64,000 nucleotides of DNA, taken from the NCBI GenBank assembly GCA_041751935.1, contig JBGSIA010000113.1:55343-119342 (forward strand). The letters run 5' to 3'. The DNA is from JBBSJZ01 sp041751935. Its GTDB lineage: Bacteria; Planctomycetota; Planctomycetia; Pirellulales; Pirellulaceae. Shown here piece by piece: positions 51,740 to 59,957 of this stretch (position 1 is its first letter; each line of letters begins with the position of its first letter). Below the pieces are notes generated by a model that worked only from the letters and a program-made list of their open reading frames with translations, made no database searches and was not told where the DNA came from. The position numbers were made by a program, and so were the translations under genes.

Positions 51740-54018
51740 CGCAACACTCCAGCAGCTTGAATCGTTTTTGGCTTCACAGTTGCCAAGCGTCGTTGCTGTA
51801 GAAACAACTCTCCCAGCATCGCAAATAAGAGTGCCGCTAGCACCCAACGCCAAACTTCTCGCCCAAAACGATCGACACGATCATCGTTTACGAGTGAATC
51901 GCCATCGGTATGCAGTGTTGCACCTAGACGTTTTGCCAGTGCGTCGGTTCGCTCGCTCCCAGCAGCCCGCAATAAGGATTCGTCGGAGTCCACTTCGGCA
52001 ACTCGTAATGTCGTTGCTACTGACGATGTTCCCGTCGTATCTTTGGTTGTTCTTCGAAACAGGTACTCGCCAACACCTTGGTTCGCAGCAGCAACCAAAC
52101 GTTTCCGATTGTTTTCTCCAGGAACTTGCACCACTTGAACTTCAATTTCTTTCGCCAGGGGCGGCTCAACAGTGTAAGTCGCGTTGTCGATCAACTCTCC
52201 AAACTCGTCAACCGCGATGTTAAGCGTGTCGCCCACGCGAACGTTTGCACTGCGGCCCACAGACGCCAAGTCAATGAGCAGTTGTTGCATCAGCGGTAAA
52301 AAAACTGGTCGCAAGGGTAACGTCGTCCACTCACCATCACAAGAAAAACCAAACTGGACCACTCGCCCCTCACCCCAATCGGTCATGATTGCCAGCGGTT
52401 CACCCTGCGCGGTTTGCAATAACGTCGTCGCTAACGATGACGGCTTGTCGGTCTGAGCAGCTTGCTTGCTGGGAATCTTAAGCTCGCGAAAAGCGTAAAT
52501 ATCGACTTCATCCATCGCTGAATCGCTAGCCGGGAAAACACTCGACCATGTTGCAAACTGCTTATTCAATTGTGGCTTCTTTGCGCCAGCTGTATCGCGA
52601 TCGAGCGGATTGCCCAGCACATTGCCGAGTTGACTAGGCAAGTGATATTCAGTGTTTCCAGCGGTCCATGGGGCGTTGTAGTCCGCCGCGTTCAATAAGT
52701 CGCCATCAAACACGACTAAAGCGCCGCCAGCGACGACATAATTTGCTAACAGGCTTTTCAATGGTTCATCGATTTCGGGAACGTTTGCCAGCACGATCGC
52801 ATCTGCTGGAGACTTCCGCAACTCTTCGTCGATTTTCTTAGCCGTGTTTTTGTCACTGCCCTTGATCGTGCGACTGCGAACCGCGTCGGGCAGCGACGAG
52901 GCACCAAATCCAAACGGACTCAGTGCGATTGCTAGGAAGTCGGTTTCCCCTTCGAGCGGCTCGCGGCTAGGTTCACCATCGACCAGCAGTACTTCGACTC
53001 CGTCAATTACGGTAACGGCGAGTTGCCGTTGGTTGTCCGCGACAAGTGAATCCGGCCACTCGACGGAAACTCGCACGGTATGTAGGCCGGAAGTCTCGAA
53101 AGTGAACGACAGCTTCGCAACGCTTGTCGCCCGAGGTTGCACAGCAATTCGTTGGGATTCAATTTCTCTACCATCGACCCACCATTTGACACTGACATCG
53201 TTACCATGACGATCGGTATCGTTGCGAACTCGCGCCGCCAGTCTTAGCAATCGTTTCGTGACAGCCACTTGCGAATCGAGAGTGATACTGTCAACAAACA
53301 AGTTGTCGATCGATTCATCGTGATCGCCAACGTCAAGAATTTTCACCGTAGGTGGCGGGTCCATTGCAGCAAACGTTCGTTGCAGCGGTACCAAGCCATC
53401 GAGAACCGCATCATTGACGTCGCGACTGCGTAAATCAGAAACCAGGATCACGCGTCGCTGCAAATGCGATGCTTCAGTGAGCGCCGCAGCGGCTGATCTT
53501 GCCAGCACATCCAAGTCTCCTGAATTTGCTGTCGGTGTCATTTCTGCTACTTGCCGAAGTGCTTCGTCGCGTCCCATGGTCGAAGCTGGCTGCGACGCAC
53601 CGCTGCTACGGAGCAATATCACTTCGTCTTGCCGCTTTATTCGCTCTAGATATGCTTTCGCCGCCAAGGTCGCTCGCTGCATTGCTGTCTGACCCGACTC
53701 GTCTGTCGCACTCATACTTCGGCTGTCGTCGATTGCCAAGACCACGGTCTGGGGTGCATCACCGGCGAGTGCCTGAAACCCAGTTAATACCGGTCGGGCC
53801 AACGCACATGCTAACAGGATGGGGATCGCGCACCGCAGCAACAGCAGTAAAATCTCAGTCAATTGCAGCCGACGACGATTCGTTCGCACGACGGCATCGA
53901 GCAAGTGCATCGCGCCCCAGGGAACCGTCTTAAAGCGGCTGCGAAAAAGCAAATGAATCGCCAGCGGAACAACAAACGCTAACGCTCCGAGAGCCAACAC
54001 GCCATTGAGAAACGTCAT
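51736..54018 (-). CDS. BatA-like N-terminal membrane domain plus vWA protein
   Basis: The 760-residue product starts with the aerotolerance/BatA N-terminal helix pair (FLNGVLALGALAFVVPLAIH, RSRFKTVPWGAM, then LTEILLLLLRCAIPILLACAL). A vWA domain follows with MIDAS D97-D98-S99-R100-S101 (AIDDSRSMS) and ILVSDLRSRD-type later strands. The rest includes a GATase-like stretch and ends with a helix near the C terminus. It overlaps both neighbours by 4 bp. BatA proteins are linked to MoxR chaperone systems; the ATPase itself is not in this train. Confidence 0.9.
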   Translation of the reverse strand: MTFLNGVLALGALAFVVPLAIHLLFRSRFKTVPWGAMHLLDAVVRTNRRRLQLTEILLLLLRCAIPILLACALARPVLTGFQALAGDAPQTVVLAIDDSRSMSATDESGQTAMQRATLAAKAYLERIKRQDEVILLRSSGASQPASTMGRDEALRQVAEMTPTANSGDLDVLARSAAAALTEASHLQRRVILVSDLRSRDVNDAVLDGLVPLQRTFAAMDPPPTVKILDVGDHDESIDNLFVDSITLDSQVAVTKRLLRLAARVRNDTDRHGNDVSVKWWVDGREIESQRIAVQPRATSVAKLSFTFETSGLHTVRVSVEWPDSLVADNQRQLAVTVIDGVEVLLVDGEPSREPLEGETDFLAIALSPFGFGASSLPDAVRSRTIKGSDKNTAKKIDEELRKSPADAIVLANVPEIDEPLKSLLANYVVAGGALVVFDGDLLNAADYNAPWTAGNTEYHLPSQLGNVLGNPLDRDTAGAKKPQLNKQFATWSSVFPASDSAMDEVDIYAFRELKIPSKQAAQTDKPSSLATTLLQTAQGEPLAIMTDWGEGRVVQFGFSCDGEWTTLPLRPVFLPLMQQLLIDLASVGRSANVRVGDTLNIAVDEFGELIDNATYTVEPPLAKEIEVQVVQVPGENNRKRLVAAANQGVGEYLFRRTTKDTTGTSSVATTLRVAEVDSDESLLRAAGSERTDALAKRLGATLHTDGDSLVNDDRVDRFGREVWRWVLAALLFAMLGELFLQQRRLATVKPKTIQAAGVLR

Positions 54019-54917
54019 GATACGCGTTTCCGATAGGACAAGTACTCCGCGAGCGCATCGGCGAACGGACGATCGGTTGTCAAGCGTACGAAATCAACTC
54101 GATGTCGTCGGCACGCTTGACGCAGCGCAGCATCATGCTCGGCCAACCGATTCAAGTAGGCGTCGCGAAGCGCTTTCGCATCGACCGTTTGCTCATGGGC
54201 AACATCTTCTAAGTTCAAGAATTGGATACGTCCTGAGAAGGGGAAATCAACTTCATCGGGGTCCAAAATTTGAAAGAAAATGACTTCGTGGTGTTGCGCG
54301 CGGAAGTGAGCGAGCGCCTTGGCGATTGCATCAACGTCTCCCATCGAGTCGGAAATGATCACCAGTAACCCGCGGCGATGCAGTTTTGCGGCCAACTGAT
54401 GAAAGACACCGCCAAGGTCCGTTTCACGCTTGGTGACTTCACCACAAAGGGCCTTCAATATTTCACGCAAATAGCTGGCCCGACTTCTAGGCGGCAAATG
54501 GTCGCGTGGCGCATCATCAAACGTTACGAGACCCACAGAATCTTGCTGGCCGAGCATCAAGTAGGCCAACGACGCCGCCAATCGAACCGCGTAGTCATAC
54601 TTGGTTAGTCCGCCGCTACGATCTCCGCTGTACGCCATTGAACCACTGCGATCAACGACGAGTGTGCATCGCAGATTCGTTTCTTCTTCGAACTCGCGAA
54701 TGAACAATTTGTCACTTTTGCCATAGACTTTCCAATCGATCGATCTCAGTTCATCGCCGCGCACATAGGGGCGGTGTTCCTTGAACTCGACACTAAATCC
54801 CTTGTGTGGGGAACGGTGACGGCCCGAACAGAATCCTTCGACGACTTCACGCGCGAGTGCCTGTAGCTTCGCCACCCGTGACAGATCGGTGGGTGTAACA
54901 AGATCGAGAATCCGCAT
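54015..54917 (-). CDS. DUF58 family protein
   Basis: The 300-residue protein has the DUF58 hallmark RPYVRGDELRSIDWK (49-63) and a vWA-like half with MIDAS DRSGS at 89-93 (TLVVDRSGSM). DUF58 proteins are partners of MoxR-type AAA ATPases. The start at 54917 (MRILDLV) matches the family; a 50-residue longer frame is unsupported. It is the first gene of the train, and upstream of it lies a divergent serine hydrolase instead of the usual moxR gene. Confidence 0.92.
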   Translation of the reverse strand: MRILDLVTPTDLSRVAKLQALAREVVEGFCSGRHRSPHKGFSVEFKEHRPYVRGDELRSIDWKVYGKSDKLFIREFEEETNLRCTLVVDRSGSMAYSGDRSGGLTKYDYAVRLAASLAYLMLGQQDSVGLVTFDDAPRDHLPPRSRASYLREILKALCGEVTKRETDLGGVFHQLAAKLHRRGLLVIISDSMGDVDAIAKALAHFRAQHHEVIFFQILDPDEVDFPFSGRIQFLNLEDVAHEQTVDAKALRDAYLNRLAEHDAALRQACRRHRVDFVRLTTDRPFADALAEYLSYRKRVS

Positions 54918-55124
54918 GTGTGAAACTGGAATGGTTGTGATTTGAAGGATTGACCAGCGAGTCTGTGGTGTCGACAGACTTCTCGGCAGGCGTTTCCTGC
55001 GGGAGCGGCAAGGTGGTATTGTTGGTGGGTAGTTGACCAGTATATCCGCTTTCGCTTCCGCCTTCATCCTTATGTTTCATCGAAAAATCAGGATTGCGGC
55101 TGACTTGCACCCAGGATAAATCTC

Positions 55125-56306
55125 ATGTCGTTTGCCGTTCGTTTCCTACTTTTCATTGGACAAATTCTCGGTTTCACGATCTCGACGCTGGTGTTCGCAC
55201 AGGACGAACTGGCAACGACCATCGAATTGCTGGTTGACCAAGCAATCGATCAGGGTCAATTGCCGGGAGCCGTGGTAATGATCGGACACGGTGATGATGT
55301 GGTGCTGAACAAAGCCTACGGCTTTTGTACGATGAAACCAGAACTGATTCCCATGACGGTGGATACCGTATTTGATTTGGCTTCGTTGACTAAGCCAATC
55401 GCGACAGCAACCAGCGTGATGATACTTGCCCAACGAGGGGCGGTCGATTTGCAGGAGCCTGTGGCTAAGCACTTGCCCGCGTTTGCCAATCACGGCAAAG
55501 AGCTGATTACGTTCGAGCAACTTCTGTTGCACACCGGTGGTTTGATTCCTGATAATCCGATGTCGGATTACGACGGCACACCCAAGGAGTCGATCGACCG
55601 GCTTATGAATCTTGACCTGAACTACTCGCCAGGGACCAAATTTCGATACTCCGACGTCGGTTTCCAAATTCTCGGTGAATGGGTTCGCGTCAAGACCGGT
55701 CGAGGCATTGATGTGTTCTCTCACGATGAGATCTTTGGTCCGTTAGGGATGAAAGAAACGATGTTCACGCCCAGCGAGTCGCTGCGAGCCAGATCAGCGC
55801 CGACCGAGATGCGCGATGGACGCTGGATGCTAGGCGATGTTCATGATCCTCGCGCGTTTGCACTTGGCGGCGTCGCCGGACACGCGGGACTATTCAGCAC
55901 CGCGAGCGACTTGGCGATTTACTGTCGGATGATGCTCGGTCAAGGAACGCTTGCGGACAGAAGTGTTCTCGATCGGGTAACTTGGCAACGAATGACATCG
56001 GGTCATGAGGTTCCCGGAGGAATTCGCGGTCTGGGGTGGGACAAACAATCCGGCTTCTCATCCAACCGCGGCAAATCGATGACCGATTCGGCGTTCGGTC
56101 ACGGTGGATTCACTGGAACCGCACTGTGGATCGATCCGGATTTGCAGTTGTACGTCATCTTTCTCAGCAACCGCTTGCACCCCAGTGGTCAGGGCAGCGT
56201 CAATAAATTGGCCGGCGAAATTGGAAACGCAGCGGCTCTGTGGGTGCAACAACAGGACTCTGCGACTCAGCCAGCGCCGGGGACGACGGAGCCCTCGAAC
56301 AATTGA
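55125..56306 (+). CDS. Secreted serine hydrolase (class C beta-lactamase family)
   Basis: The 393-residue product has a signal peptide (FLLFIGQILGFTISTLVFAQ). The SxxK motif is S87-L-T-K90 (DLASLTKP) and the YxN-equivalent is Y175-S-D177 (FRYSDVGFQ), with HGGFTGT near the C terminus in place of the KTG triad. This is the serine hydrolase/DD-peptidase-like branch, acting on peptides or esters rather than certainly on beta-lactams. An AGGA motif lies 7-10 nt before the ATG. The last 40 bp overlap the convergent FAD oxidase gene. Confidence 0.9.
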   Translation: MSFAVRFLLFIGQILGFTISTLVFAQDELATTIELLVDQAIDQGQLPGAVVMIGHGDDVVLNKAYGFCTMKPELIPMTVDTVFDLASLTKPIATATSVMILAQRGAVDLQEPVAKHLPAFANHGKELITFEQLLLHTGGLIPDNPMSDYDGTPKESIDRLMNLDLNYSPGTKFRYSDVGFQILGEWVRVKTGRGIDVFSHDEIFGPLGMKETMFTPSESLRARSAPTEMRDGRWMLGDVHDPRAFALGGVAGHAGLFSTASDLAIYCRMMLGQGTLADRSVLDRVTWQRMTSGHEVPGGIRGLGWDKQSGFSSNRGKSMTDSAFGHGGFTGTALWIDPDLQLYVIFLSNRLHPSGQGSVNKLAGEIGNAAALWVQQQDSATQPAPGTTEPSNN

Positions 56307-57673
56307 GTCATCCTGCGATACCAAGTGCTTTGGAAACGCTCATGGGGATCGTAGTGTCGCTTGCAACGCAAAAACTCGGGCATCTCGGGATACGCCGCCA
56401 ACACCTGTTCGCGTGTCGCATAAGCATGGTAGGTCAAATAGAACAAACCGCCCATTGATAAAGCGAGATCGAACATCGCCCGAAACGTGGTGGCGGTTCG
56501 CTCGCGACCCGACTCGGTTTCGGGCGTGAGCAGATTGAAAATCACACAGGCATAGTCTTTTTTCGCCCATCGCAGGAAAGATTCGTCATCACGACGAATC
56601 AATCGCACGGTGCCGTAGGTGAGCGGCGATTGGTGTCGACGTAGAACGACAGACGCCTGCTCAAGAAATACACTTAGCTGTTCGCGGGGCACATATAGCT
56701 CCGAGATCACTTCGGTACCCTGAGATTCCGGCGGCAAGTCCGTGAGGGTATCGTGGTAGCGCGGCACATACGTGCTCAATTGGTGTGTATCAGAATCATA
56801 AAACTGGCCATCAGTCGACATATAGAATTCCACGTAACGGCGGTACGCTTCGGTTCGCTGCGTGCGAGCCAACCGGAGCAGGGCGAGCCACTTATCTTCT
56901 GAAAAGTAAATTTGGCTCTCCGGAATCTCAACATCATCGGCGACCGTTCGGTAGCGAGAGAAAATGCCACGATAGAGAAAATCATCGGACTCCTGATCGA
57001 TCGCAAACTGGAAGTCACCGTACAGCGTGCCGTTTTCAATCGCGGATTCAAATCGGCTTAGAATTTGATCCGCGGTTTCGATACTCACACAGCGTTGGAC
57101 GCGCCGTCGACGCGCAAGTCGAACCGTCACGTCGGCGACGATACCGAATAGCCCATAGCCTCCGACGACAAGGCGAAACAGTTCCCTGTTATCATCGCGC
57201 GAACAGCTGAGGAGATCACCACGATGGTCGATCAACGTGAACGACTCGACATCGTCAACAAACGGCTTCATATCGAGGCCGCGTCCATGAATGTTCGCCG
57301 ACAACGAGCCTCCCAGGGTCAAGTCCGACGCGCCCGTCTGTTTCTGTCGAATGCCCCACTGAGTCGGAGAAGACGTGTTTCGATCGCGAATTTCCTTGAT
57401 CAATGCTGGCCACTGGATTCCCGCATGGGCGCGCACAAGCCCACGATCGGCATCAAAGTCGGTCACCTGGCACAGTGATCGAGTGTCGATATTCAAACAA
57501 TCGTGGCAAAATTGTTGACCGCCCATGGCGTGCCGCCCCCCGGCAATCGAGATCGGCAACGTCGTGTCGTAACCGATGGCTTCACGACATGCGTCAATGG
57601 AGCTCGGTGCGACGACACGGCGGACCGTGGTAGGGTTCAATCGGCTGTGAATGTCATTGAGCAGGATCGACAT
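56267..57673 (-). CDS. FAD-binding (PCMH/VAO-type) oxidoreductase
   Basis: The 468-residue flavoprotein has the PCMH FAD-binding domain with PISIAGGRHAMGGQQF near residue 40-55 and the second FAD segment LGGSLSANIHGRG near 120. The C-terminal substrate domain recalls aldonolactone oxidases and alditol oxidases (end ...HYDPHERFQSTWYRRM). It would oxidise a sugar-type alcohol or lactone with oxygen or another acceptor. No signal peptide is seen. It overlaps the serine hydrolase by 40 bp tail to tail. Confidence 0.88.
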   Translation of the reverse strand: MSILLNDIHSRLNPTTVRRVVAPSSIDACREAIGYDTTLPISIAGGRHAMGGQQFCHDCLNIDTRSLCQVTDFDADRGLVRAHAGIQWPALIKEIRDRNTSSPTQWGIRQKQTGASDLTLGGSLSANIHGRGLDMKPFVDDVESFTLIDHRGDLLSCSRDDNRELFRLVVGGYGLFGIVADVTVRLARRRRVQRCVSIETADQILSRFESAIENGTLYGDFQFAIDQESDDFLYRGIFSRYRTVADDVEIPESQIYFSEDKWLALLRLARTQRTEAYRRYVEFYMSTDGQFYDSDTHQLSTYVPRYHDTLTDLPPESQGTEVISELYVPREQLSVFLEQASVVLRRHQSPLTYGTVRLIRRDDESFLRWAKKDYACVIFNLLTPETESGRERTATTFRAMFDLALSMGGLFYLTYHAYATREQVLAAYPEMPEFLRCKRHYDPHERFQSTWYRRMTQLFEGSVVPGAG

Positions 57674-57828
57674 CGGGCATTCTTTTTAGGTGAGTATTGC
57701 GGGACGATACTCACTGGAGCCCACAACCAACGAAGGAACACTCAGGAAAAAAGGAAACCCGTTAGAATTTTGACGGTTTCTTAAGCTAACTGATTCGCTT
57801 ACGGCATCCTCAGAAACCGAAATGCATT

Positions 57829-57844
57829 TGGCACGTACGTTGCT
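57829..57844 (+). promoter_or_regulatory. Sigma-54 promoter for hsp20 genes
   Basis: TGGCACGTACGTTGCT matches the sigma-54 consensus TGGCACG-N4-TTGCW at every defined base: GG at 57830-57831 and GC at 57842-57843 have the required 12-bp register. Transcription would start near 57855, about 83 nt before the Hsp20 ATG. It implies that an enhancer-binding activator encoded elsewhere controls these heat-shock genes. No HrcA CIRCE element is seen here. Confidence 0.8.
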
Positions 57845-57857
57845 ATTTTTTCAAGTC

Positions 57858-57898
57858 GACAGCAAGGACTGTCAAAAAGGCACACTCACGAAAGTGTG
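57858..57898 (+). promoter_or_regulatory. Structured 5' leader of the first hsp20 mRNA
   Basis: Two small hairpins follow the predicted start: GACAG/CTGTC at 57858-57873 and CACACT/AGTGTG at 57881-57898. The ribosome site (AGGGG, about 57927) lies further down and is not paired with them, so a thermometer-like role is only possible, not shown. Confidence 0.35.
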
Positions 57899-57937
57899 AT
57901 TACCAAGTTTCTTGTTTCTCAATCCAGGGGAAAAAAC

Positions 57938-58366
57938 ATGCTAGCGTCACACTGGCAACCATGGTCTGAGATGAATCGTCTCAGCCGCGAGATGGATCGA
58001 CTTTTTAGCCGCGGAGGGATGGGCCGCTCAACGAATGTTGGTACCTTCCCAGCGCTCAACGTCTGGCACGACGACGACCATTACTATGTCGAAGCCGAGC
58101 TTGCTGGATTTCGTTTAGATGACATCGAAATCTATGTCATAGGCAATCAGGTTACCCTCAAAGGCGAGCGGAAACAGCCGGAGCATAACGAGGGAACTTG
58201 GCACCGCCAAGAACGTTCCTACGGACGATTTGGTCGTGCATTCGAATTGCCTGGTGATATCGATTCTGAAAACGTTACAGCAGAATTCAAGAATGGAGTC
58301 CTCACCATTCAATTGCCAAAGAGCGACGCGGCAAAACCACGTCGAATCGTCGTCAACGTAAACTAG
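57938..58366 (+). CDS. Small heat-shock protein Hsp20 (first copy)
   Basis: The 142-residue protein has the alpha-crystallin domain at about 35-140: FPALNVWHDDDHYYVEAELA at its start, LKGERK in the middle, and the closing ENVTAEFKNGVLTIQLPKSD with the GVLTI (GxL) motif, ending in a short IxVNVN-type tail. It prevents aggregation of unfolding proteins without ATP. The ATG at 57938 has AGGGG 7-11 nt upstream; a longer GTG frame from 57896 lies in the leader hairpin. It is controlled by the sigma-54 promoter 94 bp upstream and is paired with a second copy. Confidence 0.94.
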   Translation: MLASHWQPWSEMNRLSREMDRLFSRGGMGRSTNVGTFPALNVWHDDDHYYVEAELAGFRLDDIEIYVIGNQVTLKGERKQPEHNEGTWHRQERSYGRFGRAFELPGDIDSENVTAEFKNGVLTIQLPKSDAAKPRRIVVNVN

Positions 58367-58476
58367 CGAGCTAATTCCGATAGGAGAAGATGCGGACGCT
58401 GGATCACTTCCATCAATACATCCGGCATTGCCGCGTTTGATACTTTGCTGCGCCGGTTTATGTAGTGGATCTTGTA

Positions 58477-58500
58477 AATGATCCTGCTCGTCGGATCATT
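58477..58500 (+). terminator. Hairpin between the two hsp20 genes
   Basis: AATGATCC (58477-58484) and GGATCATT (58493-58500) pair perfectly around an 8-nt loop and are followed by AAAAAG. It is 110 bp after the first Hsp20 stop. It may reduce read-through to, or protect mRNA ahead of, the second copy. No T tract is present. Confidence 0.5.
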
Positions 58501-58576
58501 AAAAAGTCTATTACATGAGGGCGCGGCTTTGCCGCCTTAAGTATTGTAAGTCTTTAGTTTATTGTGGAGTCAAATC

Positions 58577-59004
58577 ATGAACACAGCTTTAAGTGATAAA
58601 AAAACATTGGTGAACTGAACCATGGCACCAATGGCAGTTCGATCGAACCGAATCTCACCAGTAGAACCTCAGCGAGGCCCTTGTTTTCGCCTCGCTTTGA
58701 TATTTGGGAAGGTGAAGATGAACTGGTTCTCTATGGAGAATTGCCGGGAGTGGAATCAAATGACCTGGATCTGCGATTTGAGAAGCAGGTACTAACAGTT
58801 CATGGAAAAGTCAGTCGCCATGGCGATGCTGCAAAATTTCTTGCGTCGGAGTACGCGATCGGCGATTTTCACCGGGAATTTGCAATTGGCGAATCCATCA
58901 ATAGCGAGGCGATTGCCGCCGAACTGAAAGACGGAATTCTCACCGTTCGGCTTCCCAAGGCCGAAGAAGCCAAGCCTCGCCGAATTGAAATCGCAAGCTG
59001 TTAG
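58577..59004 (+). CDS. Second Hsp20, N terminus in a different frame (frameshift at A7)
   Basis: The alpha-crystallin domain is intact from about 58681 to 59004 (PRFDIWEGEDELVLYGELPG, KQVLTVHGKV, LKDGILTVRLPKAEEAKPRR), but that frame has no ATG or GTG; only TTG 58681 could start it and would remove the N-terminal arm. An ATG at 58577 with GGAG 7 nt upstream opens a frame that reads MNTALSDKK and meets TGA at 58616. A -1 shift on the A7 run at 58598-58604 joins the two into one 142-residue-like protein, with GTNGSSIEP in the linker. So the gene is either read by slippage or has lost one A (mutation or assembly error). Confidence 0.75.
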
Positions 59005-59382
59005 AAACGGCTAAGCAACGATGATGAATTTGAGTTGAACGTTTGGCGCGCTCGGGCAAACTGAGACCTGGACGCGCCGGTGCAGCAGGAAACTTAGTTC
59101 ACTAGAAAAATTAGCTGCCTTCGCCGAGTTCAGCGCATTGTGGTTAGTCCTGTCAAAAATGCTAGTCACTGGCCATGTGCTGCGATCGCTGCTTCTGTGA
59201 CGGAATGCCGCAGTCACGCTCTGCTCGTCGCAACCTATGCATTCATGTGCAGAATATGGTAGGCTTCTCGCATCGATGGCAGCAGTTCGCTGGACTAGCG
59301 AAAACACCACGCTATTCGATGAACGACGCAGGTCTGCTTATCAACTGTGTCGTTCGCGTTTCGTCAATTTAGGTCGCGTTAG
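59005..59382. other. 378-bp intergenic region before nrfHA
   Basis: No gene is supported here; a 99-residue frame on the minus strand has no domain and unlikely composition. The region should carry the nrfHA promoter, but no FNR-type TTGAT-N4-ATCAA site or sigma-54 element was found by eye. Confidence 0.3.
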
Positions 59383-59886
59383 GTGCAGCAAGACAACGAC
59401 TCTTCAACCTCGACAGTGCCTCCAGCCGGGCGACCTAGTTTCGGCAAAGGAGCAATCGTGTTTTCTGTTTGCCTTGGGATACTCTCGGGAGTGGGTGCCT
59501 TTACGTTCGGTTATGGGCGAGGCGCCAGTTATCTCAGCAACAATCCGGAAACGTGTGTCAATTGTCACGCAATGCAGGACCACATGGATACTTGGCTTCA
59601 AAGCAGCCATCACCATGTCGCAGTGTGCAACGACTGCCACTTACCCCATGACCTTCTTGGCAAATGGGTGACGAAGGCCGACAACGGATTCTTTCATTCG
59701 CTCGCATTCACACTGGGCGACTATAATAACCCAATTCAAATCAAACCTCGCAACAAGCTCGTTACGCAAAACGCTTGTATCTCCTGTCACGAGGATTTCG
59801 TGCATCCGCTGTTGCCGAACACAAGAGGTGGCGAAATGCAATCCTGTGTGCATTGCCATGCTGACGTGGGCCACGCAGGCCGGTGA
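59383..59886 (+). CDS. nrfH: Cytochrome c nitrite reductase small subunit (NrfH)
   Basis: The 167-residue NapC/NirT-type protein has one transmembrane helix at about 23-45 and four CxxCH heme motifs: CVNCH (58-62), CNDCH (82-86), CISCH and CVHCH. The first is followed by Met in CHAM, like the Met-ligated heme 1 of NrfH. It takes electrons from menaquinol and passes them to NrfA. The start is GTG 59383; no in-frame ATG before the helix was found. Its TGA overlaps a GTG (GTGA) that opens the longer NrfA frame. Confidence 0.94.
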   Translation: MQQDNDSSTSTVPPAGRPSFGKGAIVFSVCLGILSGVGAFTFGYGRGASYLSNNPETCVNCHAMQDHMDTWLQSSHHHVAVCNDCHLPHDLLGKWVTKADNGFFHSLAFTLGDYNNPIQIKPRNKLVTQNACISCHEDFVHPLLPNTRGGEMQSCVHCHADVGHAGR

Positions 59887-59957
59887 CTCCGTACGTTCAG
59901 TGGCAGAGAGTTAAGAAACTGTCCGAATTTTATCCTCTTCACATTCAACAACATAAC

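Noticed and set aside
57674..57937. HrcA CIRCE element before hsp20
   Set aside because: No TTAGCACTC-N9-GAGTGCTAA or close variant is present; the sigma-54 match is the only strong element.
59011..59310. 99-residue minus-strand frame before nrfH
   Set aside because: Atypical composition, no domain, in an expected promoter region.
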